The notes: generated by a model from the sequence alone, not told the origin. Shown: positions 1 through 9,655, numbered from the stretch's first letter. The stretch is DNA of 64,000 nt from Flavobacterium channae (GCF_021172165.1 NZ_CP089096.1:744001-808000), one strand, 5' to 3'. Numbers and translations: made by a program.

Positions 1-2
1 AT

Positions 3-116
3 ATAGAAGATGTAAAAGCGGTTGCAATTGGAATATTAAGACATCGAATTGTGAAAAATTATAAAGCTGACGCCGAAGGAATTTCGGAAGAAGAAATTAT
101 TAAAAAGCTGTTTTAA
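3..116 (+). CDS. C-terminal end of a probable MoxR-family AAA+ ATPase (partial)
   Basis: The window opens inside a reading frame that runs for 37 codons to a TAA. The visible residues include the block AVAIGILRHRIVKNYKADAEG followed by an SEEEIIKKLF end. This resembles the lid region at the C-terminus of MoxR-type AAA+ ATPases, where a conserved LRHRI segment is followed by a short acidic helix. MoxR proteins act as chaperones for metal-centre insertion or for von Willebrand-domain partners, but none of the ATPase motifs lie in this window. The identification therefore rests on the tail alone. The gene ends in a hairpin that overlaps its last codons. Confidence 0.6.
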   Translation: MEDVKAVAIGILRHRIVKNYKADAEGISEEEIIKKLF

Positions 117-126
117 ACAGCTTTTT
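102..126 (+). terminator. Intrinsic terminator overlapping the end of the MoxR-like gene
   Basis: A 9-bp stem AAAAAGCTG / CAGCTTTTT is separated by a 7-nt loop. The left arm includes the last sense codons and the stop codon lies in the loop. The right arm ends in a T run. Confidence 0.6.
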
Positions 127-156
127 GCAATTATTAATTAAGGTATTTTTATCTCT

Positions 157-1263
157 TTGGAAATAAATTCAGAAAAAAGAGTTTTCGGTTTAGATGTGTT
201 AAGAGCAACTGCTATAACAATGGTAGTTTGTTCGCATATTCTTTGGATTTATCCAAAGAGTAATCATTTTATTCCAATGCTTTTTGAACTTTTCGGCTTT
301 TGGGGAGTGGAACTTTTTTTTGTTTTAAGTGGTTTTTTAATAGGAAGTATATTGTATAAAACCTTTGTAGAACAAAGCTACAGATTTACTGAAGTTAAAA
401 GCTTTTTAAAAAGACGTTGGTTCAGAACATTACCAAATTATTATTTGATTCTTTTGTTAAATATTTTGATAGCTTTTCTGCTAGGTTATAAAATTGAAGG
501 ATTGTTTAAATACTTTTATTTTGCTCAAAACTTTTTATCAAAATCACCTTCTTTTTTCCCTGAATCATGGAGTTTGCCAATAGAAGAATTTGCATACTTG
601 TTATTGCCATTTTCTTTGTGGGGTGTTTGTCGATTTTCTAAGAATAATAAGCAAAAATTGTTCTTAATAGTAAATCTGTTTTGGATAGTGTTTTTTATGA
701 TGAACAAATGGATTTACAATTCCAATCATACTATTTCAGATTTAATCGAATGGAATTTAAATTTAAAATCCGTTTTAATTTATCGCGTTGATGCTATTTT
801 AATTGGCGTTGTTGCTGCTTGGTTTTCTATTAATTATCCTTCTTGGTGGAAAAACAATAAAATCGTTTTTGCTTTTTTTGCTTCAATGATTTTTGCTTTT
901 TTAATGTTTGGAATTCTTCCCATGAATTTAACCATTGAGCAAAATCCTTTTTTTTGGAATGTTATTTATTTGCCATTAACATCAATTGGTTTTGCATTTT
1001 TATTACCATTTTTTAGCGAATGGAAAACAAATACATCGATTTTTAAATTGCCAATTGAGGGTTTAAGTAAAATTTCATATTCTATTTATTTAATTCATTA
1101 TAGCATTGTATTGCAATTGGTGAAGTATTTTTTCGATACTCTTCAAATGTCGCAATTAGAACGCCATTTTGTTTCATTGGCAACTGTTTTGGTAACTATA
1201 ATATTTTCTTATATTCTTTATAAAGTTTACGAAAAACCAATTATGAATCTGAGGGATAAGTAA
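157..1263 (+). CDS. Acyltransferase family 3 membrane protein (OafA/YrhL type)
   Basis: Integral-membrane acyltransferase of 368 aa, a usual length for the family. Members move acetyl, succinyl or other acyl groups onto surface polysaccharides, LPS or peptidoglycan. The N-terminal signature LDVLRATAITMVVCSH (residues 12-27) contains the conserved Arg16 and His27. A second family block, GVELFFVLSGFLIG, spans residues 50-63, and SWSLPIEEFAYLLLP lies near residue 145. About ten hydrophobic segments follow. The frame opens with TTG at 157. The next in-frame ATG is at codon 22, inside the conserved block, so a start at or near the TTG is needed. The substrate is unknown. The gene stands alone between the MoxR tail and a long AT-rich spacer. 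Confidence 0.85.
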   Translation: MEINSEKRVFGLDVLRATAITMVVCSHILWIYPKSNHFIPMLFELFGFWGVELFFVLSGFLIGSILYKTFVEQSYRFTEVKSFLKRRWFRTLPNYYLILLLNILIAFLLGYKIEGLFKYFYFAQNFLSKSPSFFPESWSLPIEEFAYLLLPFSLWGVCRFSKNNKQKLFLIVNLFWIVFFMMNKWIYNSNHTISDLIEWNLNLKSVLIYRVDAILIGVVAAWFSINYPSWWKNNKIVFAFFASMIFAFLMFGILPMNLTIEQNPFFWNVIYLPLTSIGFAFLLPFFSEWKTNTSIFKLPIEGLSKISYSIYLIHYSIVLQLVKYFFDTLQMSQLERHFVSLATVLVTIIFSYILYKVYEKPIMNLRDK

Positions 1264-1526
1264 GAAGTTTAAAAACTCATTTTATCACTCTGATAAAATT
1301 TACATCCTATTTTTAATAATTTAGCAAAACTTTTATTTTAAAATGCGAATTTTTCAATAAAACATTAAATAATTAAAATTTATTAGAAAATAATCACTAA
1401 AATAGAATAATTACAAATAATATTTCTTTGATTATTCATTTTTATTAAAAATTTTTTAATCTCAAACGAAATAGTTAAATTTGTACCACTTTTTAAAAAA
1501 TAAAAAATTAAATCTTTTATAGTTTT
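1264..1526 (+). other. AT-rich spacer before the aconitase region
   Basis: Very AT-rich stretch with no convincing coding potential. It holds a promoter-like element at 1476-1483. I see no tRNA, repeat array or strong hairpin. Confidence 0.5.
1476..1483 (+). promoter_or_regulatory. Putative Bacteroidota -7 element (TAAATTTG)
   Basis: TAAATTTG matches the TAnnTTTG consensus. It lies 44 bp before the 56-codon ORF at 1527 and about 230 bp before acnB. A matching TTG at -33 is not clear, since only a T run sits there. Confidence 0.4.
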
Positions 1527-1697
1527 ATGATTTTCGACATTGAAATGATTAAAAAAATTGGTAACAAAAATACGATTCGAGTAAGTAATTTGCTCAAATT
1601 TCTAATTTGTCTATTGTCTTGTACTTTAGGCATTTTTTATTTTTTAGATACAATGAAAGATGTTTTAGAAATAGCAACAAATCAAAACTTTTATTAA
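1527..1697 (+). CDS. Possible small single-pass membrane protein (56 aa) upstream of acnB
   Basis: An ATG opens a 56-codon frame ending in TAA at 1695-1697, 17 bp before the acnB start. The predicted peptide has a charged N-terminus with several Lys and Arg. One strongly hydrophobic stretch follows at about residues 22-40 (LLKFLICLLSCTLGIFYFL), then a short polar tail. A promoter-like TAAATTTG lies 44 bp upstream. I do not recognise a family. It could be a real small membrane protein co-transcribed with acnB, or a chance frame inside a long acnB leader. Conservation in related genomes would decide. Confidence 0.35.
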   Translation: MIFDIEMIKKIGNKNTIRVSNLLKFLICLLSCTLGIFYFLDTMKDVLEIATNQNFY

Positions 1698-1714
1698 TAT
1701 AAAGATTTCTATAT

Positions 1715-4486
1715 ATGAATTTGTATAACGAGTATATCAATGAGATTGAAGAAAGAAAACAACAAGGTCTTCATCCAAAACCAATTGATGGTGCTGAATT
1801 ATTAAGTGAGATTATTTCTCAAATTAAAGACGTTTCTAATGTTAATCGTGAAGATTCTTTAAAATTCTTCATCTATAATACATTGCCAGGAACTACTCCA
1901 GCAGCTGGTGTTAAAGCTGAATTTTTAAAAGAGATTATTTTAGGTCAAGCTGTAGTAGCTGAAATAACTCCTGCTTTTGCATTCGAATTGTTATCGCATA
2001 TGAAAGGTGGGCCATCAATCATTGCATTGTTGGACTTAGCTTTAGGCAATGACGAAGCAATTGCTAAACAAGCTGCCGAGGTGTTAAAAACACAAGTATA
2101 TTTATACGATGCTGATATGGATCGTTTAAAAGTAGCTTTTGAAAATGGTAATACTGTAGCTAAAGAAATTTTAGAAAGCTATGCTAAAGCAGAATTCTTT
2201 ACAAAATTGCCTGAAGTAGCTGAAGAAATTAAAGTAGTAACTTTCATAGCAGGTGAAGGTGATATTTCTACAGATTTACTTTCTCCAGGTAATCAAGCGC
2301 ACTCACGTTCTGATCGTGAATTGCACGGAAAATGTATGATTACACCTCAAGCACAGGAAGAAATCAAAGCGTTGCAAGCACAACATCCTGATGCAAGTGT
2401 TATGTTAATTGCTGAAAAAGGAACAATGGGAGTTGGTTCTTCTCGTATGTCAGGGGTGAACAACGTAGCATTGTGGACAGGTAAACAAGCTAGTCCTTAT
2501 GTGCCTTTCGTTAACATCGCTCCAATTGTAGGTGGAACAAACGGAATTTCTCCAATTTTCTTAACTACAGTTGATGTAACGGGTGGTATTGGTATCGACC
2601 TTAAAAACTGGGTTAAGAAAACTGATGCTAACGGTGAAGTGGTTCGTGATGCTAACGGTGAACCAGTTTTAGAGCAAAAATATTCAGTTGCTACAGGTAC
2701 TGTTTTAACAATCAATACAAAATCAAAAAAATTATACAATGGTGATCAAGAGTTAATCGATATCTCAAGATCATTCACACCACAGAAAATGGAGTTTATC
2801 AAAGCAGGAGGTTCTTATGCTATCGTTTTTGGTAAAAAATTGCAAACGTTTGCAGCTAAAACATTAGGAATCGATGCGCCTCTAGTTTACGCGCCTTCAA
2901 AAGAAATTCATAACGAAGGTCAAGGATTGACTGCCGTAGAGAAAATCTTCAACCGTAATGCTGTGGGTACGATTTCTAAAAAAGTTTTACACGCTGGTTC
3001 TGATGTTCGTGTAATTGTAAATATTGTAGGTTCTCAGGATACTACAGGATTAATGACTGCACAGGAGTTAGAATCAATGGCAGCAACGACGATTTCTCCT
3101 ATCGTTGATGGAGCTTATCAATCAGGATGTCATACAGCTTCTGTTTGGGATAAAAAAGCACAAACAAATATTCCGAAATTAATGAAATTCATGAACGATT
3201 TCGGATTAATTACAGCACGTGACCCTAAAGGTGTTTATCATTCAATGACTGACGTTATTCACAAAGTATTAAATGATATTACAGTAGACGATAGAGCAAT
3301 CATTATTGGGGGTGACTCACATACGCGTATGTCAAAAGGAGTTGCTTTTGGTGCGGATTCAGGAACTGTAGCTTTAGCTTTAGCAACAGGTGAGGCTTCA
3401 ATGCCAATTCCAGAATCGGTAAAAGTAACCTTCAAAGGTGAAATGAAATCATACATGGATTTCCGTGATGTAGTTCATGCTACGCAAGCGCAAATGTTAC
3501 ACCAATTTGGTGGTGAAAACGTGTTCCAAGGAAGAATTATTGAGGTTCATATTGGTACGTTAACTGCTGATCAAGCGTTTACATTTACAGATTGGACAGC
3601 TGAAATGAAAGCGAAAGCATCTATCTGTATTTCTGAAGATGAAACATTAATCGAATCTTTAGAAATTGCAAAAGGTAGAATCCAAATCATGATTGATAAA
3701 GGTATGGATAATGCTAAGCAAGTATTACAAGGTTTAATTGACAAAGCAAACAAACGTATTGCTGAAATTAGATCGGGTGAAGAGCCTGCTTTACGTCCAG
3801 ATGCAAATGCTAAATACTATGCTGAAGTAGTAGTTGATTTAGATGTTATTGCTGAGCCTATGATTGCTGACCCAGATGTTAACAATGCAGATGTTTCTAA
3901 ACGTTATACACACGATACAATCAGACCATTATCTTACTATGGTGGAGATAAAAAAGTAGATCTTGGATTCATCGGATCTTGTATGGTTCACAAAGGAGAT
4001 ATGAAAATCTTAGCTCAAATGCTTAAGAATATCGAGGCACAACAAGGTAAAGTTGAATTCAAAGCGCCTTTAGTAGTTGCTCCTCCAACATATAACATTG
4101 TTGACGAATTAAAAGCAGAAGGTGATTGGGAAGTATTACAAAAATATTCAGGTTTTGAATTTGATGATAATGCGCCAAAAGCAGCAGCTCGTACAGAATA
4201 TGAAAACATGTTGTATTTAGAGCGTCCAGGTTGTAATCTTTGTATGGGTAACCAAGAGAAAGCAGCTAAAGGAGATACTGTAATGGCAACTTCTACACGT
4301 TTATTCCAAGGACGTGTTGTTGAAGATTCAGCTGAGAAAAAAGGTGAATCATTATTGTCTTCAACTCCAGTGGTTGTATTATCAACTATTTTGGGAAGAA
4401 CCCCTAATATTGAAGAATATACTGCTGCAGTAGAAGGTATCAACTTAACTAAGTTTGCACCATCTCATAAATTATTAGTTAAATAA
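1715..4486 (+). CDS. acnB: Bifunctional aconitate hydratase 2 / 2-methylisocitrate dehydratase (AcnB)
   Basis: TCA-cycle enzyme that interconverts citrate and isocitrate through cis-aconitate with a [4Fe-4S] cluster. The family can also act in the methylcitrate cycle. The 923 aa begin with the HEAT-like helical domain typical of AcnB, which includes the block NTLPGTTPAAGVKAEFLKE. The swivel domain comes before the catalytic core in this family, unlike AcnA. The probable cluster ligands are Cys756 (IGSCMVHKGDM), Cys840 and Cys843 (RPGCNLCMGNQ). The protein is somewhat longer than the roughly 865 aa of the E. coli enzyme. A strong terminator follows and then the second aconitase, so the two are probably transcribed separately. 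Confidence 0.97.
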   Translation: MNLYNEYINEIEERKQQGLHPKPIDGAELLSEIISQIKDVSNVNREDSLKFFIYNTLPGTTPAAGVKAEFLKEIILGQAVVAEITPAFAFELLSHMKGGPSIIALLDLALGNDEAIAKQAAEVLKTQVYLYDADMDRLKVAFENGNTVAKEILESYAKAEFFTKLPEVAEEIKVVTFIAGEGDISTDLLSPGNQAHSRSDRELHGKCMITPQAQEEIKALQAQHPDASVMLIAEKGTMGVGSSRMSGVNNVALWTGKQASPYVPFVNIAPIVGGTNGISPIFLTTVDVTGGIGIDLKNWVKKTDANGEVVRDANGEPVLEQKYSVATGTVLTINTKSKKLYNGDQELIDISRSFTPQKMEFIKAGGSYAIVFGKKLQTFAAKTLGIDAPLVYAPSKEIHNEGQGLTAVEKIFNRNAVGTISKKVLHAGSDVRVIVNIVGSQDTTGLMTAQELESMAATTISPIVDGAYQSGCHTASVWDKKAQTNIPKLMKFMNDFGLITARDPKGVYHSMTDVIHKVLNDITVDDRAIIIGGDSHTRMSKGVAFGADSGTVALALATGEASMPIPESVKVTFKGEMKSYMDFRDVVHATQAQMLHQFGGENVFQGRIIEVHIGTLTADQAFTFTDWTAEMKAKASICISEDETLIESLEIAKGRIQIMIDKGMDNAKQVLQGLIDKANKRIAEIRSGEEPALRPDANAKYYAEVVVDLDVIAEPMIADPDVNNADVSKRYTHDTIRPLSYYGGDKKVDLGFIGSCMVHKGDMKILAQMLKNIEAQQGKVEFKAPLVVAPPTYNIVDELKAEGDWEVLQKYSGFEFDDNAPKAAARTEYENMLYLERPGCNLCMGNQEKAAKGDTVMATSTRLFQGRVVEDSAEKKGESLLSSTPVVVLSTILGRTPNIEEYTAAVEGINLTKFAPSHKLLVK

Positions 4487-4506
4487 GAAAATTTTTATAA
4501 TAATTT

Positions 4507-4536
4507 AAAAGCCTGAGTTTTAACTCAGGCTTTTTC
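4507..4536 (+). terminator. Intrinsic terminator after acnB
   Basis: Stem GCCTGAGTT / AACTCAGGC with a 2-nt spacer, extended by A and T pairs, followed by a T-rich tail. It separates the two aconitase genes. Confidence 0.85.
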
Positions 4537-4608
4537 TTTTAAAACTAGTCAATTTTTTGTACCTTGTGGTGATTAAATTTATAACAACAACATAATTATA
4601 TAAAACCT

Positions 4609-6873
4609 ATGGCATTTGATATTAAAATGATTGAAAAAGTCTATGCTGGCATGGCTGAAAGAGTTGATAAAGCTCGAAGTCTTGTTGGAAGACCACTTAC
4701 TTTGACAGAAAAGATATTATATTCCCATTTATGGGATGGAACTCCTTCAAATGTTTATAAGAGAGGAGTTGATTATGTAGATTTTGCACCAGATAGAGTA
4801 GCTTGTCAAGATGCGACTGCTCAGATGGCTTTATTGCAGTTTATGCATGCAGGAAAAAAAACTGTTGCAGTTCCAACAACTGTGCATTGTGATCACTTGA
4901 TTCAAGCAAAAAATGGCGCAGCTGAAGATTTAGCTTTTGCAAATAAACAATCGAAAGAGGTTTTTGATTTCCTATCTTCAGTTTCTAATAAATATGGAAT
5001 CGGATTTTGGAAACCAGGTTCAGGAATTATTCATCAAATCGTATTAGAAAATTATGCATTTCCAGGAGGAATGATGATTGGAACTGATTCACATACTGTT
5101 AATGCTGGTGGATTAGGAATGTTGGCAATTGGTGTTGGTGGAGCTGATGCGGTAGATGTTATGTCGGGTATGTCTTGGGAATTAAAATTTCCAAAACTTA
5201 TTGGAGTAAAACTAACTGGTAAATTAAATGGTTGGACAGCGCCTAAAGATGTAATTCTTAAAGTAGCAGATATTTTAACTGTAAAAGGTGGAACTGGAGC
5301 TATTGTAGAATATTTCGGCGAAGGTGCCGAATCGATGTCATGTACCGGAAAAGGAACCATTTGTAATATGGGAGCTGAAATTGGAGCTACGACTTCTACT
5401 TTTGGTTATGACGATTCCATGAGAAGATATTTAGCCGCAACTGGTCGTCAAGATGTTGTAAATGCTGCCGATAAAGTAGCATCTTACTTAACTGCCGATG
5501 CCGAAGTTTATGCGAATCCAGAAAAATATTTCGACCAATTAATTGAAATTAATTTATCCGAGTTAGAACCACATATTAACGGACCATTTACTCCAGATAG
5601 AGGGACACCAGTTTCTAAAATGAAGGAAGAAGCTGCAGCTAATGGATGGCCAATTAAAGTAGAGTGGGGTTTAATAGGTTCTTGTACCAATTCTTCTTAT
5701 GAAGATATGTCAAGAGCAGCTTCAATAGTAAGACAAGCAGTTGAACATGGAGTTACTCCAAAAGCGGAATTCGGAATTAATCCTGGTTCGGAACAAATTA
5801 GATTCACTATCGAAAGGGATGGAATTATTGCTGATTTCGAAAAAATGGGAACTAAAGTATTTACGAATGCTTGTGGTCCATGTATTGGACAATGGGACAG
5901 AGCAGGAGCAGATAAAGGTGAGAAAAACACTATAGTGCATTCATTTAACCGAAATTTTTCAAAAAGAGCAGATGGTAATCCAAATACCCATGCGTTTGTA
6001 ACGTCACCAGAAATGGTTGCTGCATTAGCAATTTCTGGAAGATTGGATTTTAACCCAATAACGGATGCGTTGATAAACGACAAAGGTGAAGAAGTAAGAT
6101 TAAAACCGCCATATGGAGATGAGTTGCCAAATAAAGGTTTTGACGTTGAGGATCCAGGTTTTCAAGCTCCAGCAGAAGATGGTTCTTCAGTTGAAGTAGT
6201 AGTTTCACCAACATCAGATCGTTTGCAATTATTAGCTCCTTTCGATCCATGGGATGGGAAAAATATTACGGGTGCTAAATTATTAATTAAAGCATTTGGA
6301 AAATGTACAACCGACCATATCTCAATGGCTGGTCCATGGTTACGTTTCCGTGGTCATTTGGATAATATTTCAAACAATATGTTGATTGGAGCTGAAAATG
6401 CATTTAATCATAAAGCAAATTCAGTAAAAAATCAATTAACAGGAGAATATGATGCGGTTCCAGCCGTGCAAAGAGCTTATAAAGCAGCTGGAATTCCAAG
6501 TATCGTTGTTGGTGATCAAAATTATGGTGAAGGTTCTTCTCGTGAACATGCAGCTATGGAACCTCGCTTTTTAGGTGTTAAAGCGGTATTGGTAAAATCA
6601 TTTGCGCGTATACACGAAACCAACTTAAAAAAACAAGGAATGTTAGCATTAACATTTGCCAACGAATCGGATTATGATAAAATTCAAGAAGATGATACAA
6701 TCAACTTTTTAGATTTAACCGAATTTGCTCCTGGAAAACCATTAACATTAGAATTTGTTCATGCTGATGGTTCAAAAGATATAATTTTAGCAAATCACAC
6801 CTATAACGAAAGTCAAATTGGTTGGTTTGTAGCGGGTTCTGCGTTAAACCTTATTGCAGCAGGAAAAGCTTAA
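4609..6873 (+). CDS. acnA: Aconitate hydratase (AcnA subfamily, mitochondrial-like)
   Basis: Second aconitase, 754 aa, with the domain order of the AcnA/mitochondrial branch: catalytic domains 1-3 first and the swivel domain last. The cluster ligands are Cys359 ([14 protein letters not shown]), Cys422 and Cys425 (NACGPCIGQ). This spacing is essentially the same as in mitochondrial aconitase. The swivel-domain active-site block [19 protein letters not shown] is present near residue 637. Family knowledge gives the citrate to isocitrate reaction of the TCA cycle. The ATG follows an AT-rich leader without a Shine-Dalgarno site. Having both aconitase types side by side suggests separate regulation or stress roles, which is inference. 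Confidence 0.96.
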   Translation: MAFDIKMIEKVYAGMAERVDKARSLVGRPLTLTEKILYSHLWDGTPSNVYKRGVDYVDFAPDRVACQDATAQMALLQFMHAGKKTVAVPTTVHCDHLIQAKNGAAEDLAFANKQSKEVFDFLSSVSNKYGIGFWKPGSGIIHQIVLENYAFPGGMMIGTDSHTVNAGGLGMLAIGVGGADAVDVMSGMSWELKFPKLIGVKLTGKLNGWTAPKDVILKVADILTVKGGTGAIVEYFGEGAESMSCTGKGTICNMGAEIGATTSTFGYDDSMRRYLAATGRQDVVNAADKVASYLTADAEVYANPEKYFDQLIEINLSELEPHINGPFTPDRGTPVSKMKEEAAANGWPIKVEWGLIGSCTNSSYEDMSRAASIVRQAVEHGVTPKAEFGINPGSEQIRFTIERDGIIADFEKMGTKVFTNACGPCIGQWDRAGADKGEKNTIVHSFNRNFSKRADGNPNTHAFVTSPEMVAALAISGRLDFNPITDALINDKGEEVRLKPPYGDELPNKGFDVEDPGFQAPAEDGSSVEVVVSPTSDRLQLLAPFDPWDGKNITGAKLLIKAFGKCTTDHISMAGPWLRFRGHLDNISNNMLIGAENAFNHKANSVKNQLTGEYDAVPAVQRAYKAAGIPSIVVGDQNYGEGSSREHAAMEPRFLGVKAVLVKSFARIHETNLKKQGMLALTFANESDYDKIQEDDTINFLDLTEFAPGKPLTLEFVHADGSKDIILANHTYNESQIGWFVAGSALNLIAAGKA

Positions 6874-6898
6874 TCAATTTTAATTTTAAAAGAATGTT

Positions 6899-6931
6899 AA
6901 AACTCCCTTTAAAAGAGGGAGTTTTTTTATA
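6899..6931 (+). terminator. Intrinsic terminator after acnA
   Basis: Hairpin AACTCCCT / AGGGAGTT with an A/T-rich loop and a following run of T. It ends about 20 bp before the next gene. Confidence 0.8.
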
Positions 6932-6951
6932 TTGCGAAATATTTAGAATTC

Positions 6952-8283
6952 ATGAAGTTTATCAAATCCATTTTTATTATCGTTTTTTTCTTATCCTGTG
7001 GGAATATTTTTGCGCAGAAAACCATTGAACATAAAGTTGTTAGTGGTGATTCTTTTTATTCTATAGCTAAGAAATATAACGTAGAGGAAGAAGCGATTTA
7101 TAAATTAAACCCCAATTTAAAAGGGAAGGTTTTACAATTGAATACTATAATTATTATTCCGAATGATAAAAAAAGTAAAATCAAAGGAGATAATAAAACG
7201 GTCAAAAACAAATCAGATGTTTACGAAGTTCAATCGGGTGATTCTTTTTATAGTGTTGCTTTAAATAACGATTTAACTGTTGACGACTTAAAAAAATACA
7301 ATCCAGATGTTTCTCCAAAGAATCTTCAAATTGGACAAAAAATTAATCTGAAACCAGTTAAAACAAAAAAGACTAAGGTTGAAAAGGAGACTCGAATAGT
7401 AGAAAATTCTTCAAACGATAATACTTTTCATATTGTTAAGAAAGGTGAAACAATGTCTTCTATCTCTAAAAAGTATGGTTTAAAACTAGCTGATTTGTTA
7501 GAAATGAATAAGCCATTGAGAACAAATCTTCAAATAGGAGATAAAGTTGCTATTAAAAAAGAGAATTTAAGCATTGTTGAAGTTGATAAACCAGTTGATA
7601 GTTCATCTAATGGTTTAATTGCGGAAAGTAATACTAGTGATGATGATGTTGAAGAAGCTGACGATTCGGGAGAAATTACTCACTTGGTAAAAAAGGGAGA
7701 AACAGCAAGTAGTATTGCACGTCATTACAATGTAAAGCTAAAAGAATTAAAAAAGTTAAATCCTAGAGTTGGTGATAAATTGTCTGTTGGACATAAACTA
7801 ATCATCAAAAAAGGGAATGTCAATAACAATATTGTAGTAGCAGAAGAAGAGAGTATTGAAGATATTGCGCCAATGTCGGTTGAAAATGTAACTAAGGCAG
7901 ATCAATTGATTGCTATTGCTTCTCAAAATATTGGAACTCGTTATAGAGGTGGCGGAAAAACAGAAGAAGGATTCGATTGTTCTGGTTTGATGTGTTATAC
8001 TTTTGATAAATTACAAATTAGTTTACCAAGAAGTTCTTCTTCACAATCCGAAATAGGGAAGAAGATAAAAAGAAAAAATGCACAAAAAGGTGATTTGATT
8101 TTCTTTTCAACAAATGGTAGAGGAACAATTAATCACGTAGGAATGATTACTGAAATTTACGAAGATGATATTCGTTTTATACATTCTTCGGTTAGTTCTG
8201 GAGTTATCATTTCATCTATAAATGAAGCTTACTATACAAAACGATTTAAGAAAATAGTCAGAGTACTACATGATTATCAATAA
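6952..8283 (+). CDS. Secreted LysM / NlpC-P60 peptidoglycan endopeptidase
   Basis: Exported cell-wall hydrolase of 443 aa. Residues 1-22 form a signal peptide ending ...CGNIFAQ. Four LysM modules follow at roughly residues 24-68, 78-122, 144-188 and 230-274, each with the pattern of SGDSFYSIAKKYNV or KKGETASSIARHYNV. Polar linkers, one of them Asp/Glu/Ser-rich, separate them. The C-terminal NlpC/P60 domain (about 320-440) keeps the catalytic Cys343 in FDCSG and His395 in NHVGM. His411 in FIHSS is a candidate third residue. In this family LysM binds glycan strands and NlpC/P60 usually cleaves D-Glu to diamino-acid bonds in peptide stems. A terminator follows directly. Confidence 0.93.
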   Translation: MKFIKSIFIIVFFLSCGNIFAQKTIEHKVVSGDSFYSIAKKYNVEEEAIYKLNPNLKGKVLQLNTIIIIPNDKKSKIKGDNKTVKNKSDVYEVQSGDSFYSVALNNDLTVDDLKKYNPDVSPKNLQIGQKINLKPVKTKKTKVEKETRIVENSSNDNTFHIVKKGETMSSISKKYGLKLADLLEMNKPLRTNLQIGDKVAIKKENLSIVEVDKPVDSSSNGLIAESNTSDDDVEEADDSGEITHLVKKGETASSIARHYNVKLKELKKLNPRVGDKLSVGHKLIIKKGNVNNNIVVAEEESIEDIAPMSVENVTKADQLIAIASQNIGTRYRGGGKTEEGFDCSGLMCYTFDKLQISLPRSSSSQSEIGKKIKRKNAQKGDLIFFSTNGRGTINHVGMITEIYEDDIRFIHSSVSSGVIISSINEAYYTKRFKKIVRVLHDYQ

Positions 8284-8284
8284 T

Positions 8285-8312
8285 AAAAAAACCGCTAAAA
8301 GCGGTTTTTTTA
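8285..8312 (+). terminator. Intrinsic terminator between convergent genes
   Basis: Stem of A residues plus ACCGC, loop TAAAA, then GCGGT plus T residues. Its symmetry means it can serve both the NlpC/P60 gene (plus) and the DUF465-like gene (minus). Confidence 0.85.
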
Positions 8313-8324
8313 TTTGTGTTTGTT

Positions 8325-8558
8325 TTAGTCTTTTAAGAAATTAACTATTTCATCTTTTAAGAATACGCGATTTTTTCTAAGTTCAGACAATTCATCATTC
8401 ATGGCTAACTCTTCGTCTGTTTCGATTTTGTATATTTTTTCATCTAAATCGGTATACGAATGAAGTAAAACTTGGAATTCATCGTTGTTATGATACAAGT
8501 CTTGGATTTTGTCTTTAAACTCAGGAAAATCTTGATAAATAGGATGTTTAGTAATCAT
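8325..8558 (-). CDS. Small YdcH/DUF465-like protein
   Basis: 77-aa charged, helical protein starting MITKHPIYQDFPEFKDKIQD. DUF465 (YdcH) proteins share an N-terminal HP...FPE-like motif, a short His-containing loop and a coiled-coil hairpin, and all are visible here (LYHNNDEFQVLLHSYTDLDEKI, then a Lys/Glu/Leu-rich second helix). The biochemical role of the family is not known. I chose the ATG at 8558 because a TAAATTTG promoter element lies at 8586-8593. The alternative start at 8597 would lie upstream of that element. Its downstream neighbour is convergent. Confidence 0.75.
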   Translation of the reverse strand: MITKHPIYQDFPEFKDKIQDLYHNNDEFQVLLHSYTDLDEKIYKIETDEELAMNDELSELRKNRVFLKDEIVNFLKD

Positions 8559-8585
8559 AATGCGGTTTTTTAAAATTTCTATACT

Positions 8586-8593
8586 CAAATTTA
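8586..8593 (-). promoter_or_regulatory. Putative -7 element (TAAATTTG) for the DUF465-like gene
   Basis: On the minus strand TAAATTTG lies 28 nt before the ATG at 8558. It matches TAnnTTTG. No clear TTG is seen at -33. Confidence 0.45.
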
Positions 8594-8661
8594 CCAATAA
8601 AAAACAGCTAATGATATGATAATTGTCATTTGGAAAAAAAATCCTATGAGATGTAAAAATG

Positions 8662-9651
8662 CTAATTTCCTTTTAGGCGAATGAATATTCTTTTTAGTAT
8701 TTTTTTATAATCTTTAGGTCTTTTTTGAGCTAAGAGGTAACTGCCGTCTTTGTTAAATGTTAGTGGAAAAATGAATTGCGTTTTCCCATTTTCCATACTA
8801 AGAGGGCCAAATTTTGTACCGTAAATAACCATTTGATTACTCTCTTTTCTAGCCAATTCATAGCCTTCAGTAAAATTAAAGTAAGGTTCTAGGTCTTTAA
8901 TTTTCTTTTTTTCTTCTAAGAACTGAACGTCATTTTTTTCAAAAATAAATTCAACATTCGGTTTTGAATCAAATAAGCTATAGTCAGAAAAGTATAATCC
9001 GTCTTTTGATTTTACAATTACTTGCCACAAAATAGTATTGAATGGAGTAGGAACAACTTTTATCTTTTCAAACGAAATGTTTTGTCTTGTTAGTTCATTT
9101 TTAAAATGATTGGTAACAAAAAGATTAATGCATAATCCAACAAATAAATAAAAAGTTGATAACGCTAATGACCATTTAATAATTAGCTGTCTTTTAGAAT
9201 TATTTGCTTTAATCACAAGCAAAATAATACAACCTATTAATAGCCAAATAGTATATAGCGGATCAATTACAAAAACATTATCCAAGCTGTAAAAAGATTT
9301 GCTTAATGGATATAATATTCTAGTACCGTATGTTGTACAAATATCTAATAAAGGATGTGTAAATAAAGCTAAAAAACTGGCAAAAAACCACGATTTATAT
9401 GATGTTTTGTATTTGGCTGAAAACCATTTTGCAAATAGTAAGCTCAATAGTATTGAAAAAAAGATAGAATGCGAAAACGATCTATGAATTGCTAATTGTT
9501 CAATAGTATTGTAAAACGGATTTATTAAAATATCTAAATCAGGAATTGTTCCAAGTATAGCACCATATAACAAAGATTTTTTTCCTATTTCTTTGTCTTT
9601 TACCAAGGCAAATGTTGCCGCACCTAGAACAATTTGTGATAAAGAATCCAT
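8662..9651 (-). CDS. YdjM-like (DUF457) membrane-bound metal-dependent hydrolase family protein
   Basis: Membrane protein of 329 aa starting MDSLSQIVLGAATFALVKDKEIG, typical of the YdjM/DUF457 family. Family motifs include IPDLDIL (about residue 37), HRSFSHS (about 54-61) and FTHPLLD (about 97), with conserved Asp and His likely to bind metal. Four to five hydrophobic segments occupy the first 180 residues. The C-terminal 150 residues are soluble, with many aromatic and Lys residues. The enzymatic activity of the family is unproven. It starts 4 bp after the rimO stop and is almost certainly co-transcribed with it. Confidence 0.82.
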   Translation of the reverse strand: MDSLSQIVLGAATFALVKDKEIGKKSLLYGAILGTIPDLDILINPFYNTIEQLAIHRSFSHSIFFSILLSLLFAKWFSAKYKTSYKSWFFASFLALFTHPLLDICTTYGTRILYPLSKSFYSLDNVFVIDPLYTIWLLIGCIILLVIKANNSKRQLIIKWSLALSTFYLFVGLCINLFVTNHFKNELTRQNISFEKIKVVPTPFNTILWQVIVKSKDGLYFSDYSLFDSKPNVEFIFEKNDVQFLEEKKKIKDLEPYFNFTEGYELARKESNQMVIYGTKFGPLSMENGKTQFIFPLTFNKDGSYLLAQKRPKDYKKILKRIFIRLKGN

Positions 9652-9655
9652 TAGT

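Noticed and set aside
4015..4443. Open reading frame on the minus strand inside acnB (142 codons)
   Set aside because: It is fully antisense to a long, well-conserved aconitase gene and its translation has no recognisable features.
5697..6083. Minus-strand frame inside acnA
   Set aside because: Antisense shadow of a conserved gene without codon-use support.
9299..9487. Plus-strand frame of 62 codons inside the YdjM-like gene
   Set aside because: Antisense to a conserved membrane protein gene; no start context.
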